Shown here in pieces: positions 54,260 to 64,000 of a stretch of DNA of 64,000 nt. Positions within the stretch are counted from its first letter, which is position 1. Each line of letters opens with the position of its first letter. Position numbers and translations under genes: made by a program. The stretch comes from Roseateles subflavus. GTDB taxonomy: Bacteria > Pseudomonadota > Gammaproteobacteria > Burkholderiales > Burkholderiaceae_C. The stretch is taken from NCBI RefSeq assembly GCF_030285365.1, contig NZ_JASVDS010000003.1:124001-188000 (forward strand). Direction: 5' to 3'. Below the pieces are notes generated by a model. That model was not told the origin of the DNA. It did not search any database and was given only the letters and a program-made list of their open reading frames with translations.

Positions 54260-55804
54260 TCAGCAGAACACCCGGGCCGCCGCACTCAGCCGCTCGGTAC
54301 GCTCCTTCAGCTGACCGGACGCGCTCACCGACTGCGCCACGAGCGCGGCGTTCTGCCCCGTCATCTGGTCCAGCTGGGCCACGGCCTGGCTGATCTGACC
54401 CAGCCCCTGCGCCTGCTCCTGGGTGGACAGGCTGATCCCGGCGATGAGCCCGGCCAGGTCCCGCACCTCCTCGACGATGCCCTGCATGGTGCGGCCGGTG
54501 GCATCGGCCACCTCGGTGCCGGAGGCCACCTGCTCGGCGCTGCGCGCGATCATGCCGCGGATCTCCCGCGCTGCCTCGCCGGCCCGTTGGGCCAGCACGC
54601 GCACCTCGCCTGCCACGACCGCGAAGCCACGGCCCTGCTCGCCGGCCCGCGCGGCCTCGACCGCGGCATTGAGGGCGAGGATGTTGGTCTGGAACGCGAT
54701 GCTGTCGATGAGCCCGATGATGGGCGCGATGCGGCGGCTGGACTCGCTGATGCCGGCCATCGTCGCGACCATGGCCTCGACCTGCTCGCCGCCGCGGCGC
54801 GCGTTTTCACGGGCCTCGGCGATGAGCTGGGCGGCGCGCGCGGCCGACGCGGCATTGGCGCTCACCGCGGCGCTGAGCTGGTCCATCGAGGCGGCCGTCT
54901 GCTGGAGATGGGAGGCGGCCTGCTCGGTCCGGGCATGCAGGTCCTCGTGTCCCAGGCGCATGTCCTGGCTGGCGGCATCCATGCCGCGCGTCTGGTGCTG
55001 GACGTCACCGCTCAGGGCCCGCAGGTTCAGCCCGACCTGGTTGAGCGCGCGCAGGGCCTGGCCCATGGCGTCGCTGCGGGCGGGCTGCCGGGCCTCGTCG
55101 GTGCGTCCGGCGGCCAGGGCCTGGACGCGGTACTGCAGCGTGTGCATCGGCCGCACCAGCTGCCAGTCCTGCCAGGCGAGCGCCGCGAGGAGCAGCGCGC
55201 CCGTGCCGAGGGCCGTCAGCAGAAGGGCCGAACCGGCCACCCCGCCCAGCGCCGTGCCGGCCAGTCCGCCCAGCCAGAGCAGCAGCGGCGGCAGCGCGCA
55301 GCGGGCGCGCCAGGGCAGGGTGTGCGCCAGTGCCACCGGGCTCCAGCGCCAGCGGGGCAGTACCCAGCCGCGATGCAGGCGCGGCGCGGTGCTGCCGCCC
55401 TCGCGGAAGATGGCGTACAGCTGCTCGGCGGCCTGCACTTCGCCGGCCTCGGGCCGGGTGCGGACCGAGACATAGCCCAGCAGGCGGCCGTCCCGGTGGA
55501 GCGGCGTGACGTTGGCCTTGACCCAGTAGTGGTCGCCGTTCTTGCGTCGGTTCTTCACGAGCCCGGTCCAGGCGTGGCCCGCCTTCAGACTGGTCCAGAG
55601 ATCGCTGAAGGCCGCCGCCGGCATGTCCGGGTGCCGGACCAGGTTGTGGGGCTGCCCCAGCAGCTCCTCGATGGAGAAGCCGCTGGCCTCGCTGAAGGCG
55701 GCATTGGCGTAGGTGATGCGCCCCTGCGGGTCCGTCACGGACATCAGGGTGGCCTCGGCGGGCACTTCGTAGGCGCGCTGGGTGACGGGGAGGTTCTGGC
55801 GCAT
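54260..55804 (-). CDS. PAS-domain methyl-accepting chemotaxis protein (Aer-like)
   Basis: About 514 residues. An N-terminal PAS domain ([23 protein letters not shown] to YVSVRTRP, residues about 20-120), as in the redox/energy sensor Aer, is followed by two hydrophobic helices ([17 protein letters not shown] and [20 protein letters not shown]) and a cytoplasmic signalling domain with the hairpin tip [21 protein letters not shown]. It should signal through CheA/CheW to the flagellar motor. Two ATGs 6 nt apart are possible; GAAGGA lies 9 nt from the second (55804) but only 3 nt from the first (55810). The C-terminal pentapeptide for CheR is absent. Confidence 0.88.
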   Translation of the reverse strand: MRQNLPVTQRAYEVPAEATLMSVTDPQGRITYANAAFSEASGFSIEELLGQPHNLVRHPDMPAAAFSDLWTSLKAGHAWTGLVKNRRKNGDHYWVKANVTPLHRDGRLLGYVSVRTRPEAGEVQAAEQLYAIFREGGSTAPRLHRGWVLPRWRWSPVALAHTLPWRARCALPPLLLWLGGLAGTALGGVAGSALLLTALGTGALLLAALAWQDWQLVRPMHTLQYRVQALAAGRTDEARQPARSDAMGQALRALNQVGLNLRALSGDVQHQTRGMDAASQDMRLGHEDLHARTEQAASHLQQTAASMDQLSAAVSANAASAARAAQLIAEARENARRGGEQVEAMVATMAGISESSRRIAPIIGLIDSIAFQTNILALNAAVEAARAGEQGRGFAVVAGEVRVLAQRAGEAAREIRGMIARSAEQVASGTEVADATGRTMQGIVEEVRDLAGLIAGISLSTQEQAQGLGQISQAVAQLDQMTGQNAALVAQSVSASGQLKERTERLSAAARVFC

Positions 55805-55988
55805 GGGCATGGGTCCTTCAGGAAGGCGCCATGCTAGGCAGCGGTTTGCCGCCGATCCATGATCTGGGGCAAGTTTGAGGAGCCTCGCGGCGTCCCCCGG
55901 GCCGCGCGTGACGCACCGCACGCGGCGGTGCTGGCGCGTCGAGGAAGGGCGCCGGCGCGCCCGGCCGGGTGGGGCCGGGCGGGGCGCC

Positions 55989-57554
55989 TCAGCCCAGGCG
56001 GAAGGCGGCGATGGCCTCCGAGAGCTGATGCGCCTGATCGCGCATGGACTGCGCGGCGGCGGCGGACTCCTCGACCAGGGCCGCGTTCTGCTGCGTCATC
56101 TGGTCCAGCTGGGCGACCGCCTGGTTGACCTGCTGGATGCCGTCACGCTGCTCGGCGGAGGCGGCGGCGATCTCGCCGATCAGGTCCGCGACCCGGCTGA
56201 CGCTGCTGGTGATGTCCTGCATGGCCTGGCCCGTGCTCTGCACCAGGCTGGCCCCCTGTTCCACGTTGGCGACCGACGTGCCGATCAGCGTCTTGATCTC
56301 GCGCGCCGCCTCGGCGCTGCGCTGGGCCAGCGAGCGCACCTCGCCCGCCACCACAGCGAAGCCGCGGCCCTGCTCGCCCGCGCGGGCGGCTTCCACGGCG
56401 GCGTTCAGCGCCAGGATGTTGGTCTGGAAGGCGATGCCGTCGATCACGCCGATGATGTCGCCGATCTTGCGCGAGCTCTCGGTGATGCTGGCCATGCTCT
56501 GCGTGACTTGCCCCACCACCTGGCCGCCGCGCTGGGCCGCCTCGGCGGCCGACACGGCGAGCTGGTTGGCCTGGCGCGCGGTGTCCGCCGACTGGCTCAC
56601 CGCCCCGTTCATCTCCTCCATGGAGCTGGCGGTCTCTTCAAGATTGGACGCGGTCTGCTCGGTGCGGGCCGACAGGTCGTGGTTGCCCTGGGCGATCTCG
56701 CCGGCCGCGGTGCTGATGGAGTCTCCGGCGGCCCGCAGCTGGCTCATCGTGCCGTTCAAGGCCTGCACCATGTGCTGCAGCTGCCCCAGCAGGCTGTGCT
56801 CGTCGGCCTTGCGGCCGCTGCTGCGCAGGTCTCCGGCCGCCACCGCGCGCATGGCGTCCATGGCCTCGGCCGGCTCGCCGCCCAGCTGCTGCAGGACGCT
56901 GCGGGTGATGACCCAGCCGATGAAGCCTACGCCCGCGAACACCGCGAGCCCGAGGCCCAGGCGGGTGAGGGCGGCAGACCAGACGAGCGCCTTGACGTCA
57001 TCCATGTAGAGGCCGGAACCCACCATCCAGTTCCATTCGGGCACTGCCATCACGAACTGCAGCTTGGGGACGGGCTCGGTCTTGCCGGGCCGGGGGAACT
57101 GGGTGTCGACGAAGGCCCGGCCGTCGCGGCTGGCCCGCAGGCCGTCGATCATGTCGCGGATGGTGAAGCGGCCGTCGGCATCCTTGAGCTTGTCCACCAT
57201 GTTCTGACCGGCCCATTCCGGCTTGATGGGGTGCATCACGCTGACGCCGTCCTGGGTCCAGGCGTAGAGGTACTCCGTCTTGCCGTCGGCGCCGCCGTAG
57301 CGCGCCTGGCGGATGGCCTCCTTGGCGGCGGCCTGGGCGGCCTCCGGGCTGAGCTTGCCGCTGGCGGCCTGCTGGCGGTAGCCGTCCACCACATGGAAGA
57401 CCGACTGCACGGCGGTCTGCAGCATCTCCCGTCGGCTGCCCATGATCTCGACATAGGTCTGGTAGGTGGTCAGCAGCAGCAAGACCATCACCCCCAACAT
57501 GGCGCTGATTGTCAGCAGCGCGATGCGACGCTTGAAGGACCATTGGTTCAGCAT
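55989..57554 (-). CDS. Methyl-accepting chemotaxis protein with single Cache domain
   Basis: About 521 residues. Membrane helix one ([21 protein letters not shown]), a periplasmic sCache-type sensor ([25 protein letters not shown] to [16 protein letters not shown]), membrane helix two ([18 protein letters not shown]), a HAMP-like linker and the signalling domain with the tip [21 protein letters not shown]. The Cache type often binds small organic acids; the ligand is unknown. The ATG at 57554 has GGAG 7 nt upstream. It is followed in the same direction by the PAS receptor after a 184-nt gap. Confidence 0.9.
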   Translation of the reverse strand: MLNQWSFKRRIALLTISAMLGVMVLLLLTTYQTYVEIMGSRREMLQTAVQSVFHVVDGYRQQAASGKLSPEAAQAAAKEAIRQARYGGADGKTEYLYAWTQDGVSVMHPIKPEWAGQNMVDKLKDADGRFTIRDMIDGLRASRDGRAFVDTQFPRPGKTEPVPKLQFVMAVPEWNWMVGSGLYMDDVKALVWSAALTRLGLGLAVFAGVGFIGWVITRSVLQQLGGEPAEAMDAMRAVAAGDLRSSGRKADEHSLLGQLQHMVQALNGTMSQLRAAGDSISTAAGEIAQGNHDLSARTEQTASNLEETASSMEEMNGAVSQSADTARQANQLAVSAAEAAQRGGQVVGQVTQSMASITESSRKIGDIIGVIDGIAFQTNILALNAAVEAARAGEQGRGFAVVAGEVRSLAQRSAEAAREIKTLIGTSVANVEQGASLVQSTGQAMQDITSSVSRVADLIGEIAAASAEQRDGIQQVNQAVAQLDQMTQQNAALVEESAAAAQSMRDQAHQLSEAIAAFRLG

Positions 57555-57702
57555 GTCTATCTCCTCTGCGGTCGGCACCGCGAGGGGGCCGCCGTCATTG
57601 TTCGTGGTGCGTCCAGCCAGTGTCCGGCACTTTCGTATTTGCTTGAAATGTTGAGAACGGTTGCATCGAATGTCCTGCGACCTTTGGCACACCTGGCTAG
57701 AA

Positions 57703-57724
57703 TTGACGTTTACGTAAACGTAAA
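57703..57724 (+). promoter_or_regulatory. LiuR-like palindrome upstream of isovaleryl-CoA dehydrogenase gene
   Basis: ACGTTTACGTAAACGT (57706-57721) is a perfect 16-bp palindrome about 96 nt before the liuA start, adjoining TTGACG (57703-57708), a possible -35 element. Alternating TTTACGT/ACGTAAA sequences are typical of sites for LiuR, the MerR-family regulator of leucine catabolism in proteobacteria. No merR-type gene is in the window. Confidence 0.65.
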
Positions 57725-57817
57725 GTTGCGCCCGGCACGGAAGATGCGGGGCGCCGGCCTGGATGCGCCCCGAAAGCCGGGTGCGCCGGCCCTGGACAAC
57801 CTGCCTCGGAGACTGAG

Positions 57818-58996
57818 ATGAACCTGCCCGGCCTGAATTTCCAACTTGGTGAAGACATCGACGCGCTGCGCGACGCCGTGCGCGACTTTGCGCAGGCCGA
57901 GATCGCCCCGCGTGCCGCCGAGATCGACCGCAACGACCAGTTCCCGATGGACCTGTGGCGCAAGATGGGCGAGCTGGGCGTGCTGGGCATCACCGTGCCG
58001 GAGCAGTACGGCGGCGCCAACATGGGCTACCTCGCCCACATGGTGGCGATGGAGGAGATCAGCCGCGCCAGCGCCTCGGTGGGCCTGTCCTACGGCGCGC
58101 ACAGCAATCTGTGCGTGAACCAGATCAACCGCAACGGCAACGAGGCGCAAAAGGCCAAGTACCTGCCCAAGCTGATCAGCGGTGAGCACGTGGGGGCGCT
58201 GGCCATGAGCGAGCCGGGCGCCGGCTCGGACGTCATCAGCATGAAGCTCAAGGCCGAGGACAAGGGCGGCTACTACGTCCTGAACGGCAACAAGATGTGG
58301 ATCACCAACGGCCCCGACGCCGACACCCTGGTGGTCTACGCCAAGACCGAGCCCGAGCTGGGCGCGCGCGGCGTCACGGCCTTCCTGATCGAGAAGGGCA
58401 TGAAGGGCTTCTCGATCGCGCAGAAGCTGGACAAGCTGGGCATGCGCGGCAGCCACACCGGCGAGCTGGTGTTCGAGAACGTGGAAGTGCCGGCCGAGAA
58501 CGTGCTGGGGGCCGTCAACAGCGGCGCCAAGGTGCTGATGTCGGGCCTGGACTACGAGCGCGCCGTGCTGACCGGCGGCCCGCTGGGCATCATGCAGTCG
58601 GTGATGGACAACGTGATCCCCTACATCCACGACCGCAAGCAGTTCGGCCAGAGCATCGGCGAGTTCCAGCTGATCCAGGGCAAGGTCGCCGACATGTACA
58701 CCGTGCTGCAGGCCGCCCGCTCCTTCGCCTACACCGTGGCCAAGAACCTCGACATGCTGGGCACCGACCATGTGCGCCAGGTGCGCAAGGACTGCGCCTC
58801 CGTCATCCTGTGGACCGCCGAGAAGGCGACCTGGATGGCCGGCGAGGGCGTGCAGATCTTCGGCGGCAACGGCTACATCAACGAATACCCGCTGGGCCGC
58901 CTGTGGCGCGATGCCAAGCTGTACGAGATCGGTGCCGGCACCTCGGAGATCCGCCGCATGCTGATCGGCCGCGAACTCTTCGCCGAGACGATGTGA
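57818..58996 (+). CDS. liuA: Isovaleryl-CoA dehydrogenase
   Basis: 392 residues. Acyl-CoA dehydrogenase motifs [13 protein letters not shown] and WITNGPDAD are present. The C-terminal signature reads [21 protein letters not shown]: the position of the usual catalytic Glu is Ala, as in isovaleryl-CoA dehydrogenases, which take their base from an upstream Glu, here probably in [12 protein letters not shown]. It oxidises isovaleryl-CoA to 3-methylcrotonyl-CoA in leucine degradation, passing electrons to ETF. The palindrome upstream supports liu regulation. It starts a run of catabolic genes. Confidence 0.92.
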   Translation: MNLPGLNFQLGEDIDALRDAVRDFAQAEIAPRAAEIDRNDQFPMDLWRKMGELGVLGITVPEQYGGANMGYLAHMVAMEEISRASASVGLSYGAHSNLCVNQINRNGNEAQKAKYLPKLISGEHVGALAMSEPGAGSDVISMKLKAEDKGGYYVLNGNKMWITNGPDADTLVVYAKTEPELGARGVTAFLIEKGMKGFSIAQKLDKLGMRGSHTGELVFENVEVPAENVLGAVNSGAKVLMSGLDYERAVLTGGPLGIMQSVMDNVIPYIHDRKQFGQSIGEFQLIQGKVADMYTVLQAARSFAYTVAKNLDMLGTDHVRQVRKDCASVILWTAEKATWMAGEGVQIFGGNGYINEYPLGRLWRDAKLYEIGAGTSEIRRMLIGRELFAETM

Positions 58997-59003
58997 TGCC
59001 TCG

Positions 59004-59025
59004 CCGGGGGCCGGCAAGCCCCCGG
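59004..59025 (+). terminator. Hairpin after liuA
   Basis: CCGGGGGC (59004-59011) pairs perfectly with GCCCCCGG (59018-59025) over a 6-nt loop. There is no U-run, so it may be an attenuating or mRNA-stabilising hairpin rather than a true terminator. Confidence 0.4.
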
Positions 59026-59086
59026 AACGAAGTCAGCCTTGCCCAATGGGCAGGGCTGGACCGCCCCACGATTCGACAATGCGGCC

Positions 59087-59758
59087 ATGAGCACCGAACT
59101 GCAAGAACTGCTGGAAAGCAACAAGCGCTGGGCGTCCGAGACCGAGACGCGCGAGCCCGGCTTCTTCTCGCGCCTGCTGAAGCAGCAGACGCCGGAGTAC
59201 CTCTGGATCGGTTGCGCCGACAGCCGCGTGCCGGCCAACGAGCTGGTCAACCTGCTGCCGGGCGAGCTCTTCGTGCACCGCAATGTCGCGAACGTGGTGG
59301 TGCACTCGGACCTCAACTGCCTCTCGGTGATGCAGTTCGCCGTGGACTCGCTGAAGGTCAAGCACATCATCGTGGTCGGCCACTCCAACTGCGGCGGCGT
59401 GAAGGCCGCGCTGCTGGACCAGCGCGTGGGCCTCGTCGACAACTGGCTGCGCCACGTGCAGGACGTGCGCAACCACCACCTCGAGTGGCTGGACACCCTG
59501 GACGAGCGCCAGCGCGTCAACGCCCTGTGCGAGCTCAACGTGCTGGAGCAGGCCCGCAACGCCTGCCAGACCACGGTCGTGCAGGACGCCTGGGCCCGCG
59601 GGCAGGAAGTCGTGGTGCACGGCTGGGTCTACGGCCTGCACAACGGCCTGCTGGAGGACCTGCGGATCACCGTCGGCGCGCCCGAGCAACTGGCCTCGGC
59701 GTTCCAGAAGGCCTTGACCGCCGTCAAGCAGCGCTACGAAGCGGCCCGCGTAAGCTGA
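59087..59758 (+). CDS. can: Beta-class carbonic anhydrase
   Basis: 223 residues, similar in length to E. coli Can (220). Zinc ligands and the catalytic dyad are readable: C43, D45, R47 (GCADSR), H99 and C102 (GHSNCGG), one position off the E. coli numbering. HRNVANVV is the conserved dimer segment. It interconverts CO2 and bicarbonate, which carboxylases such as methylcrotonyl-CoA carboxylase of the leucine pathway need. The ATG at 59087 fits the family; the longer frame is not conserved. Confidence 0.94.
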   Translation: MSTELQELLESNKRWASETETREPGFFSRLLKQQTPEYLWIGCADSRVPANELVNLLPGELFVHRNVANVVVHSDLNCLSVMQFAVDSLKVKHIIVVGHSNCGGVKAALLDQRVGLVDNWLRHVQDVRNHHLEWLDTLDERQRVNALCELNVLEQARNACQTTVVQDAWARGQEVVVHGWVYGLHNGLLEDLRITVGAPEQLASAFQKALTAVKQRYEAARVS

Positions 59759-59789
59759 GCGCCTCGCCGCAGCCCGAAGGCCGACCGTC

Positions 59790-61601
59790 ATGTTTCCGCA
59801 GCAGCTCACCGACTCTCGCGCCCACCTGATCGCGCAAGCCCTGCTGGGCGGCTTCAACAAGCACTACCGGCTCTTTCGCGCGACCACGGCCGAGGCCAAG
59901 AAGCGCTTCGAGCGGGCGGACTGGCACGGGCAGCAGAAGGCGCAGGCGCAGCGGATCGAGTTCTATGACAAGCGGGTGGACGAGGCCGTCGAGATGCTCG
60001 AGGCCGAGTTCCAGGTCAGCCGGCTGCCCATGACCGTGTGGCAGCAGGTGAAGCTGCACTACATCGGCCTGCTGACCAACCACCTGCAGCCCGAGCTGGC
60101 CGAGACCTTCTTCAACTCGGCCTGCACGCGCATCCTGCACCACGGCTACTTCCACAACGACTTCATCTTCGTGCGGCCGGCCGTCTCGACGGAATACATC
60201 GAGAACGAGGAGCCCGCCGCCACGCCGACGTTCCGCTGCTACTACCCCACGCGGGAGACGCTGCGGGACACGATGATCCGCATCGTCCACAACTTCCAGC
60301 TGGCCCGCGACTTCGAGGACCTCGGCCGTGACGTCGACAGCGTGCTCGGCGCCGTGCAGCGCGAACTCGGGCTGTTCCGCTGGCGCACCAACTTCCAGAT
60401 CCAGGTGCTCTCCAGCCTGTTCTACCGGAACAAGGGCGCCTACCTCGTCGGCAAGATCATCAACGGCTTCACCGAGACGCCCTTCGCGCTGCCCATCCTG
60501 CACAACGACAAGGGCTTCCTCTACATCGACGCCGCCCTCTTCGGCGAGGACGACCTGCTGATGCTCTTCAGCTTCGCGCGGGCCTACTTCATGGTCGATG
60601 CCGAGGTGCCGAGCGCCTACGTGCAGTTCCTGCGCTCGCTGATGCCGCGCAAGCCGCGCGCCGAGCTCTACAGCGCCATCGGCCTGCAGAAGCACGGCAA
60701 GAACCTGTTCTACCGCGACTTCCTCAACCACCTGCGCCACTCCTCGGACAAGTTCCGCATCGCCCCCGGCATCAAGGGCATGGTGATGCTGGTGTTCGAC
60801 CTGCCGAGCTATCCCTTCGTCTTCAAGCTCATCAAGGACTACTTCCCGCCGCAGAAGGAGACGACGCGCGAGCTCATCCAGAGCAAGTACCTGCTCGTGA
60901 AGCAGCACGACCGGGTGGGCCGCATGGCGGACACGCTGGAGTACAGCAACGTCGCCTTCCCGCGCTACCGCTTCGAGGAGGAGCTCATCAAGGAGCTCAA
61001 GACCTTCTGCCCGAGCCTGGTCGAGGAGAAGGGCGAGGACCTGATCCTGAAGCACGTGTACATCGAGCGCCGCATGGTGCCGCTCAACATCTACATCCAG
61101 GAAGCCACGCCGCAGCAGCTGGAGCATGCCGTCGTCGAGTACGGCAACGCCATCAAGGACCTGGTGGCCGCCAACATCTTCCCCGGCGACATGCTCTGGA
61201 AGAACTTCGGCGTGACCCGCCACGGCAAGGTCGTGTTCTACGACTACGACGAGATCGAATACCTCACCGACTGCAACTTCCGCAAGGTGCCGACGCCGCG
61301 CACCGAAGAGGAGGAGCTCTCGGGCGAGGTCTGGTACGCCGTCGGCCCGCGCGACGTGTTCCCCGAGACCTTCGGCCCCTTCCTGCTGGGCCATCCGGGC
61401 GTGCGCGAGCTCTTCATGCGCCACCACGCCGACCTGCTCGACGCCGGCTTCTGGCAGGGGCACAAGGAGCGCATCCTGGCCGGCCACGTGCACGACGTCT
61501 TTCCCTACGATGCGCACAAGCGCTTCCAAGCCCAGCACGCGGGCGCAGCGATCCCGGCGCGGCCGGCCGAGCCGCTGGACCGCGAGCTGCCCATCCAATA
61601 A
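59790..61601 (+). CDS. aceK: Isocitrate dehydrogenase kinase/phosphatase AceK
   Basis: 603 residues, slightly longer than the E. coli protein (about 578). It matches AceK throughout: [18 protein letters not shown] at the start, [26 protein letters not shown] (ATP-binding region), [22 protein letters not shown] (kinase catalytic and metal-binding part). It switches isocitrate dehydrogenase off by phosphorylation so carbon flows through the glyoxylate shunt during growth on acetyl-CoA. Here it sits among fatty-acid/leucine catabolic genes rather than beside aceA-aceB. It lies 31 nt after can. Confidence 0.96.
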   Translation: MFPQQLTDSRAHLIAQALLGGFNKHYRLFRATTAEAKKRFERADWHGQQKAQAQRIEFYDKRVDEAVEMLEAEFQVSRLPMTVWQQVKLHYIGLLTNHLQPELAETFFNSACTRILHHGYFHNDFIFVRPAVSTEYIENEEPAATPTFRCYYPTRETLRDTMIRIVHNFQLARDFEDLGRDVDSVLGAVQRELGLFRWRTNFQIQVLSSLFYRNKGAYLVGKIINGFTETPFALPILHNDKGFLYIDAALFGEDDLLMLFSFARAYFMVDAEVPSAYVQFLRSLMPRKPRAELYSAIGLQKHGKNLFYRDFLNHLRHSSDKFRIAPGIKGMVMLVFDLPSYPFVFKLIKDYFPPQKETTRELIQSKYLLVKQHDRVGRMADTLEYSNVAFPRYRFEEELIKELKTFCPSLVEEKGEDLILKHVYIERRMVPLNIYIQEATPQQLEHAVVEYGNAIKDLVAANIFPGDMLWKNFGVTRHGKVVFYDYDEIEYLTDCNFRKVPTPRTEEEELSGEVWYAVGPRDVFPETFGPFLLGHPGVRELFMRHHADLLDAGFWQGHKERILAGHVHDVFPYDAHKRFQAQHAGAAIPARPAEPLDRELPIQ

Positions 61602-61630
61602 CCCCTTGAGTCCATTCCAGGAGAGCCTCC

Positions 61631-62809
61631 ATGTCCGACTCCATCGTCATCGTCTCCGCTGCCCGCACGCCCATCGGTGGCCTGCTGGGTGACTTCTCCA
61701 ACCTTGCCGCCTGGGAGCTGGGCGCCGTGGCCATCAAGGCCGCCGTCGAGCGCGCCGGCGTGCCCGCCGATGCCATCCAGGAAGCCTTCATCGGCAACTG
61801 CCTGATGGCCGGCCAGGGCCAGGCCCCCGCCCGCCAGGCCGTGCTCAAGGCCGGCCTGCCGCAGTCCGTCGGTGCCGTGACCCTGTCCAAGATGTGCGGC
61901 GCCGGCATGCGCGCCGTCATGTTCGCGCATGACACCCTGAAGGCCGAGAGCGCCGACATCCTCATCGCCGGCGGCATGGAATCCATGACCAATGCCCCGC
62001 ACCTGATGTTCGCGCGCAAGGGCGTGAAGTACGGGGCCGCGCAGATGTACGACCACATGGCCCTGGACGGCCTGGAAGACGCCTACGAGCGCGGCAAGGC
62101 CATGGGCGTGTTCGCCGAGCAGTGCGTCAGCAAGTACGCCTTCACCCGAGAGGCTCAGGACCAGTTCGCCATCGCCTCGACCGAGCGTTCCAAGAAGGCC
62201 AACGAGGACGGCAGCTTCGCCTGGGAGATGGCGCCCGTCACGCTGGCGGGCAAGGCCGGTGACGTCGTGATCGGCCGTGACGAGCAGCCCTTCAAGGCCA
62301 AGCTGGACAAGATCCCCGGCCTGAAGCCCGCCTTCAAGAAGGACGGCACCATCACCGCCGCCACCTCGTCCAGCATCTCCGACGGCGCCGCCGCCCTGGT
62401 GCTGATGCGCGAGAGCACCGCCGCCAAGATGGGTCTGACGCCCGTGGCCCGCATCGTGGGCACGGCCGTGCACGCCAACGCGCCCGAGTGGTTCACCACC
62501 GCCCCGGTCGGCGCCATCCAGAAGCTGCTGGCCAAGAACGGCTGGGAGGCCAAGAGCGTGGACCTGTGGGAAGTCAACGAGGCCTTCGCCGCCGTGACCA
62601 TGGCCGCCATGGCCGAGTTCAAGCTGCCGCACGAGATCGTCAACGTCAACGGCGGCGCCGTGGCGCTGGGCCACCCGATCGGCGCCTCCGGTGCCCGCAT
62701 CCTGGTGACCCTGCTGGGCGCGCTGAAGCATCGTGGCCTGAAGCGCGGCGTGGCCTCGCTGTGCATCGGTGGTGGCGAAGCCACGGCCGTGGGCGTCGAA
62801 CTCATCTGA
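61631..62809 (+). CDS. Acetyl-CoA C-acetyltransferase (thiolase)
   Basis: 392 residues of the degradative/biosynthetic thiolase family. Catalytic C89 is in KMCGAGM, H348 in ALGHPIGASGAR and C378 in CIGGGEA. It cleaves acetoacetyl-CoA or condenses acetyl-CoA. Acetoacetate is the end product of leucine breakdown, which suits the location. Whether it serves degradation or polyhydroxybutyrate synthesis cannot be told. RBS AGGAGAG precedes the ATG. Confidence 0.93.
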   Translation: MSDSIVIVSAARTPIGGLLGDFSNLAAWELGAVAIKAAVERAGVPADAIQEAFIGNCLMAGQGQAPARQAVLKAGLPQSVGAVTLSKMCGAGMRAVMFAHDTLKAESADILIAGGMESMTNAPHLMFARKGVKYGAAQMYDHMALDGLEDAYERGKAMGVFAEQCVSKYAFTREAQDQFAIASTERSKKANEDGSFAWEMAPVTLAGKAGDVVIGRDEQPFKAKLDKIPGLKPAFKKDGTITAATSSSISDGAAALVLMRESTAAKMGLTPVARIVGTAVHANAPEWFTTAPVGAIQKLLAKNGWEAKSVDLWEVNEAFAAVTMAAMAEFKLPHEIVNVNGGAVALGHPIGASGARILVTLLGALKHRGLKRGVASLCIGGGEATAVGVELI

Positions 62810-62841
62810 AGCTGAGGGTCGGGTCTTGCCCCGGCCCCACG

Positions 62842-62884
62842 AGGCGCGGCCACCGGCTGAGGTCCGGACCGCGCCTTCCTTTTT
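62842..62884 (+). terminator. Rho-independent terminator after the thiolase gene
   Basis: AGGCGCGG (62842-62849) pairs with CCGCGCCT (62869-62876), an inner CCGG/CCGG stem strengthens it, and TCCTTTTT follows. It separates the liuA-to-thiolase run from the SDR gene. Confidence 0.8.
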
Positions 62885-62905
62885 GACGCCCCCGAGGCGA
62901 CACCC

Positions 62906-63574
62906 ATGAAGCATGTCCTGATCATCGGCGCCTCCCGCGGCCTGGGCCTGGAGTTCGTGCGCCAGTACCGCGAGGCGGGCGACCGCGTCGTGGCCACGGC
63001 CCGCAGTGACGAGGGCCTGGCCGCGCTCCAGGCCCTGGGCGCCAAGGCGCTGCGGCTGGACGTGGCCAGCGTGGCCAGCTGCGCCGGCCTGGCCTGGCAG
63101 ATCGACGGCGAGGCCTTTGACGAGGTGGTGCTCAATGCCGGCGTCTTCGGTGCGCGCACCGACGGCCTGGTCACCCCGTCGGAGGCTGTCTTCGACGAGG
63201 TCATGCACACCAATGTGCTGGGCCCCATGCGCCTGCTGCCGCAGCTGATGGACAGCCTGGCGCCGCAGGCGCGCGTGGCGATGATCTCGTCCATCATGGG
63301 CTCACTGGCATTGAGGGAGAACAGCCATGGCTGGCTCTACCGTGCCTCCAAGGCCGCGCTGAACTCGGTGATGCGGGACGCCGCCCTGGAGCTCGCCGGC
63401 CGCGCCATCTGCGTGAGCCTGCATCCCGGCTGGGTGCGCACCGACATGGGCGGCGCCGGCGCCGACATCGACCCTGCCACCAGCATCGGCGGCATGCGCG
63501 CCTTGCTGGCCCGGCTGCAGCCGTCCGACAATGGCGGCTTCTTCAATTTCGACGGCCAGCCCCTGGCCTGGTGA
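62906..63574 (+). CDS. Short-chain dehydrogenase/reductase
   Basis: 222 residues: GASRGLGLE cofactor motif, LNAGVFG, SSIMGS and the catalytic YRASK (Tyr, Lys). It is close to the CsgA/sniffer-type short SDRs. The C-terminus ends GGFFNFDGQPLAW, typical of a subgroup that sits in fatty-acid catabolic clusters. Substrate unknown. It follows a terminator and precedes the acyl-CoA dehydrogenase. Confidence 0.86.
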   Translation: MKHVLIIGASRGLGLEFVRQYREAGDRVVATARSDEGLAALQALGAKALRLDVASVASCAGLAWQIDGEAFDEVVLNAGVFGARTDGLVTPSEAVFDEVMHTNVLGPMRLLPQLMDSLAPQARVAMISSIMGSLALRENSHGWLYRASKAALNSVMRDAALELAGRAICVSLHPGWVRTDMGGAGADIDPATSIGGMRALLARLQPSDNGGFFNFDGQPLAW

Positions 63575-63655
63575 GGCGCTCACGAGGCGCCTCGTCCTCG
63601 TTTCCCGACGATCCACGGATCCCCCGATTTCCCCGTCCCCCGGAGTACCCCTCTC

Positions 63656-64000
63656 ATGCTGCTCAGTGAAGACCATCGTGCCGTGCAGGACGCCGTGCGC
63701 GCCTTTGTGCAAGACCAGATCGCGCCCAAGGCGGCCGAGTGGGACAAGAGCCACCACTTCCCCGCCGAGGAGCTGAAGGGCCTGGCCTCGCTGGGCTGCT
63801 ACGGCGTGGCCGTGCCCACCGAGTACGACGGTGCGGGCCTCGACTACCTTGCCCTGGCCATCATCCTCGAGGAGATCGGGGCTGGCGACGGCGCCACCTC
63901 GACCGTGGTGAGCGTCAACAACTGCCCGGTGTGCTCGATCCTGATGGCCTTTGCCAACGAGGAGCAGAAGCAGGAGTTCCTCAAGCCCCTGGCCCGCGGC
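63656..64000 (+). CDS. Acyl-CoA dehydrogenase, N-terminal part
   Basis: 115 codons are visible before the window ends. MLLSEDHRAVQDAVRAF, IAPKAAEWDKSHHFP and GCYGVAVPTEYDGAGLDYLALAIILEE are the N-terminal helical domain of acyl-CoA dehydrogenases. The catalytic region is outside, so chain-length specificity cannot be judged. Frame and codon use look intact to the edge. Confidence 0.85.
   Translation, partial: MLLSEDHRAVQDAVRAFVQDQIAPKAAEWDKSHHFPAEELKGLASLGCYGVAVPTEYDGAGLDYLALAIILEEIGAGDGATSTVVSVNNCPVCSILMAFANEEQKQEFLKPLARG

Overview
The window is high-GC, gene-dense DNA from what looks like a member of the Burkholderiales (Rubrivivax/Roseateles/Mitsuaria-like). This is inferred from gene content: a cphA'/cphA cyanophycin pair opposite an ABC transporter-DUF1854 pair, small Burkholderiales-typical proteins (DUF3297, DUF3079, DUF3422), a leucine-degradation block containing aceK, and a CzcI-headed czc operon. 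I saw no rRNA, tRNA, CRISPR array, intact insertion sequence or prophage block. Both window edges cut genes: the C-terminus of an FAD amine oxidase-like protein on the left and an acyl-CoA dehydrogenase on the right.

0-4.4 kb holds the amine oxidase tail, a DUF3422 membrane protein, a membrane-anchored Mrr-type nuclease with a topoisomerase-like zinc finger, and a poorly coding stretch with a decayed repeat and a strong terminator. 4.4-12 kb is an arsenic locus. arsD-arsA run leftward. arsR, arsC, an aquaglyceroporin, a cysteine-rich MarR regulator, a GNAT/FAD-oxidoreductase fusion with a Cys-pair tail, and an MFS transporter run rightward. No ArsB or Acr3 pump is present although the pump ATPase (ArsA) and its chaperone (ArsD) are. 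12-14.7 kb has udk and truD. 14.7-20.9 kb is a complete czcICBA metal-efflux operon, followed by katG, a secreted TPR-like protein and an HU-family protein.

24.7-34.8 kb is a stress/lipid-modification locus. A TetR regulator overlapping an SF1 helicase gene is divergent from a tightly packed operon: FAD amine oxidase-like, DUF1365, cyclopropane-fatty-acid-synthase-like methyltransferase, chalcone-isomerase-like, MFS, DUF3833 lipoprotein, SDR, SnoaL-like. Most neighbours overlap by 4-10 nt, so they are probably co-translated and act on one membrane-lipid pathway. 34.8-45.6 kb is a run of small single-function genes: cytochrome c lipoprotein, phage-type lysozyme, DUF3297, a proline/serine-rich membrane protein, hotdog thioesterase, DUF3079, TPR protein with zinc-ribbon partner, serine beta-lactamase-like hydrolase, GNAT, and hypothetical secreted or membrane proteins.

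45.7-53.5 kb is a cyanophycin locus: cphA'-cphA leftward, and an unusual ABC exporter with an N-terminal zinc ribbon plus DUF1854 rightward from a shared 221-nt promoter region. 53.5-57.6 kb has a DUF6438 protein and two chemoreceptors. 57.8 kb to the end is a branched-chain/fatty-acid catabolic block: isovaleryl-CoA dehydrogenase preceded by a LiuR-like palindrome, carbonic anhydrase, aceK, thiolase, SDR, acyl-CoA dehydrogenase.
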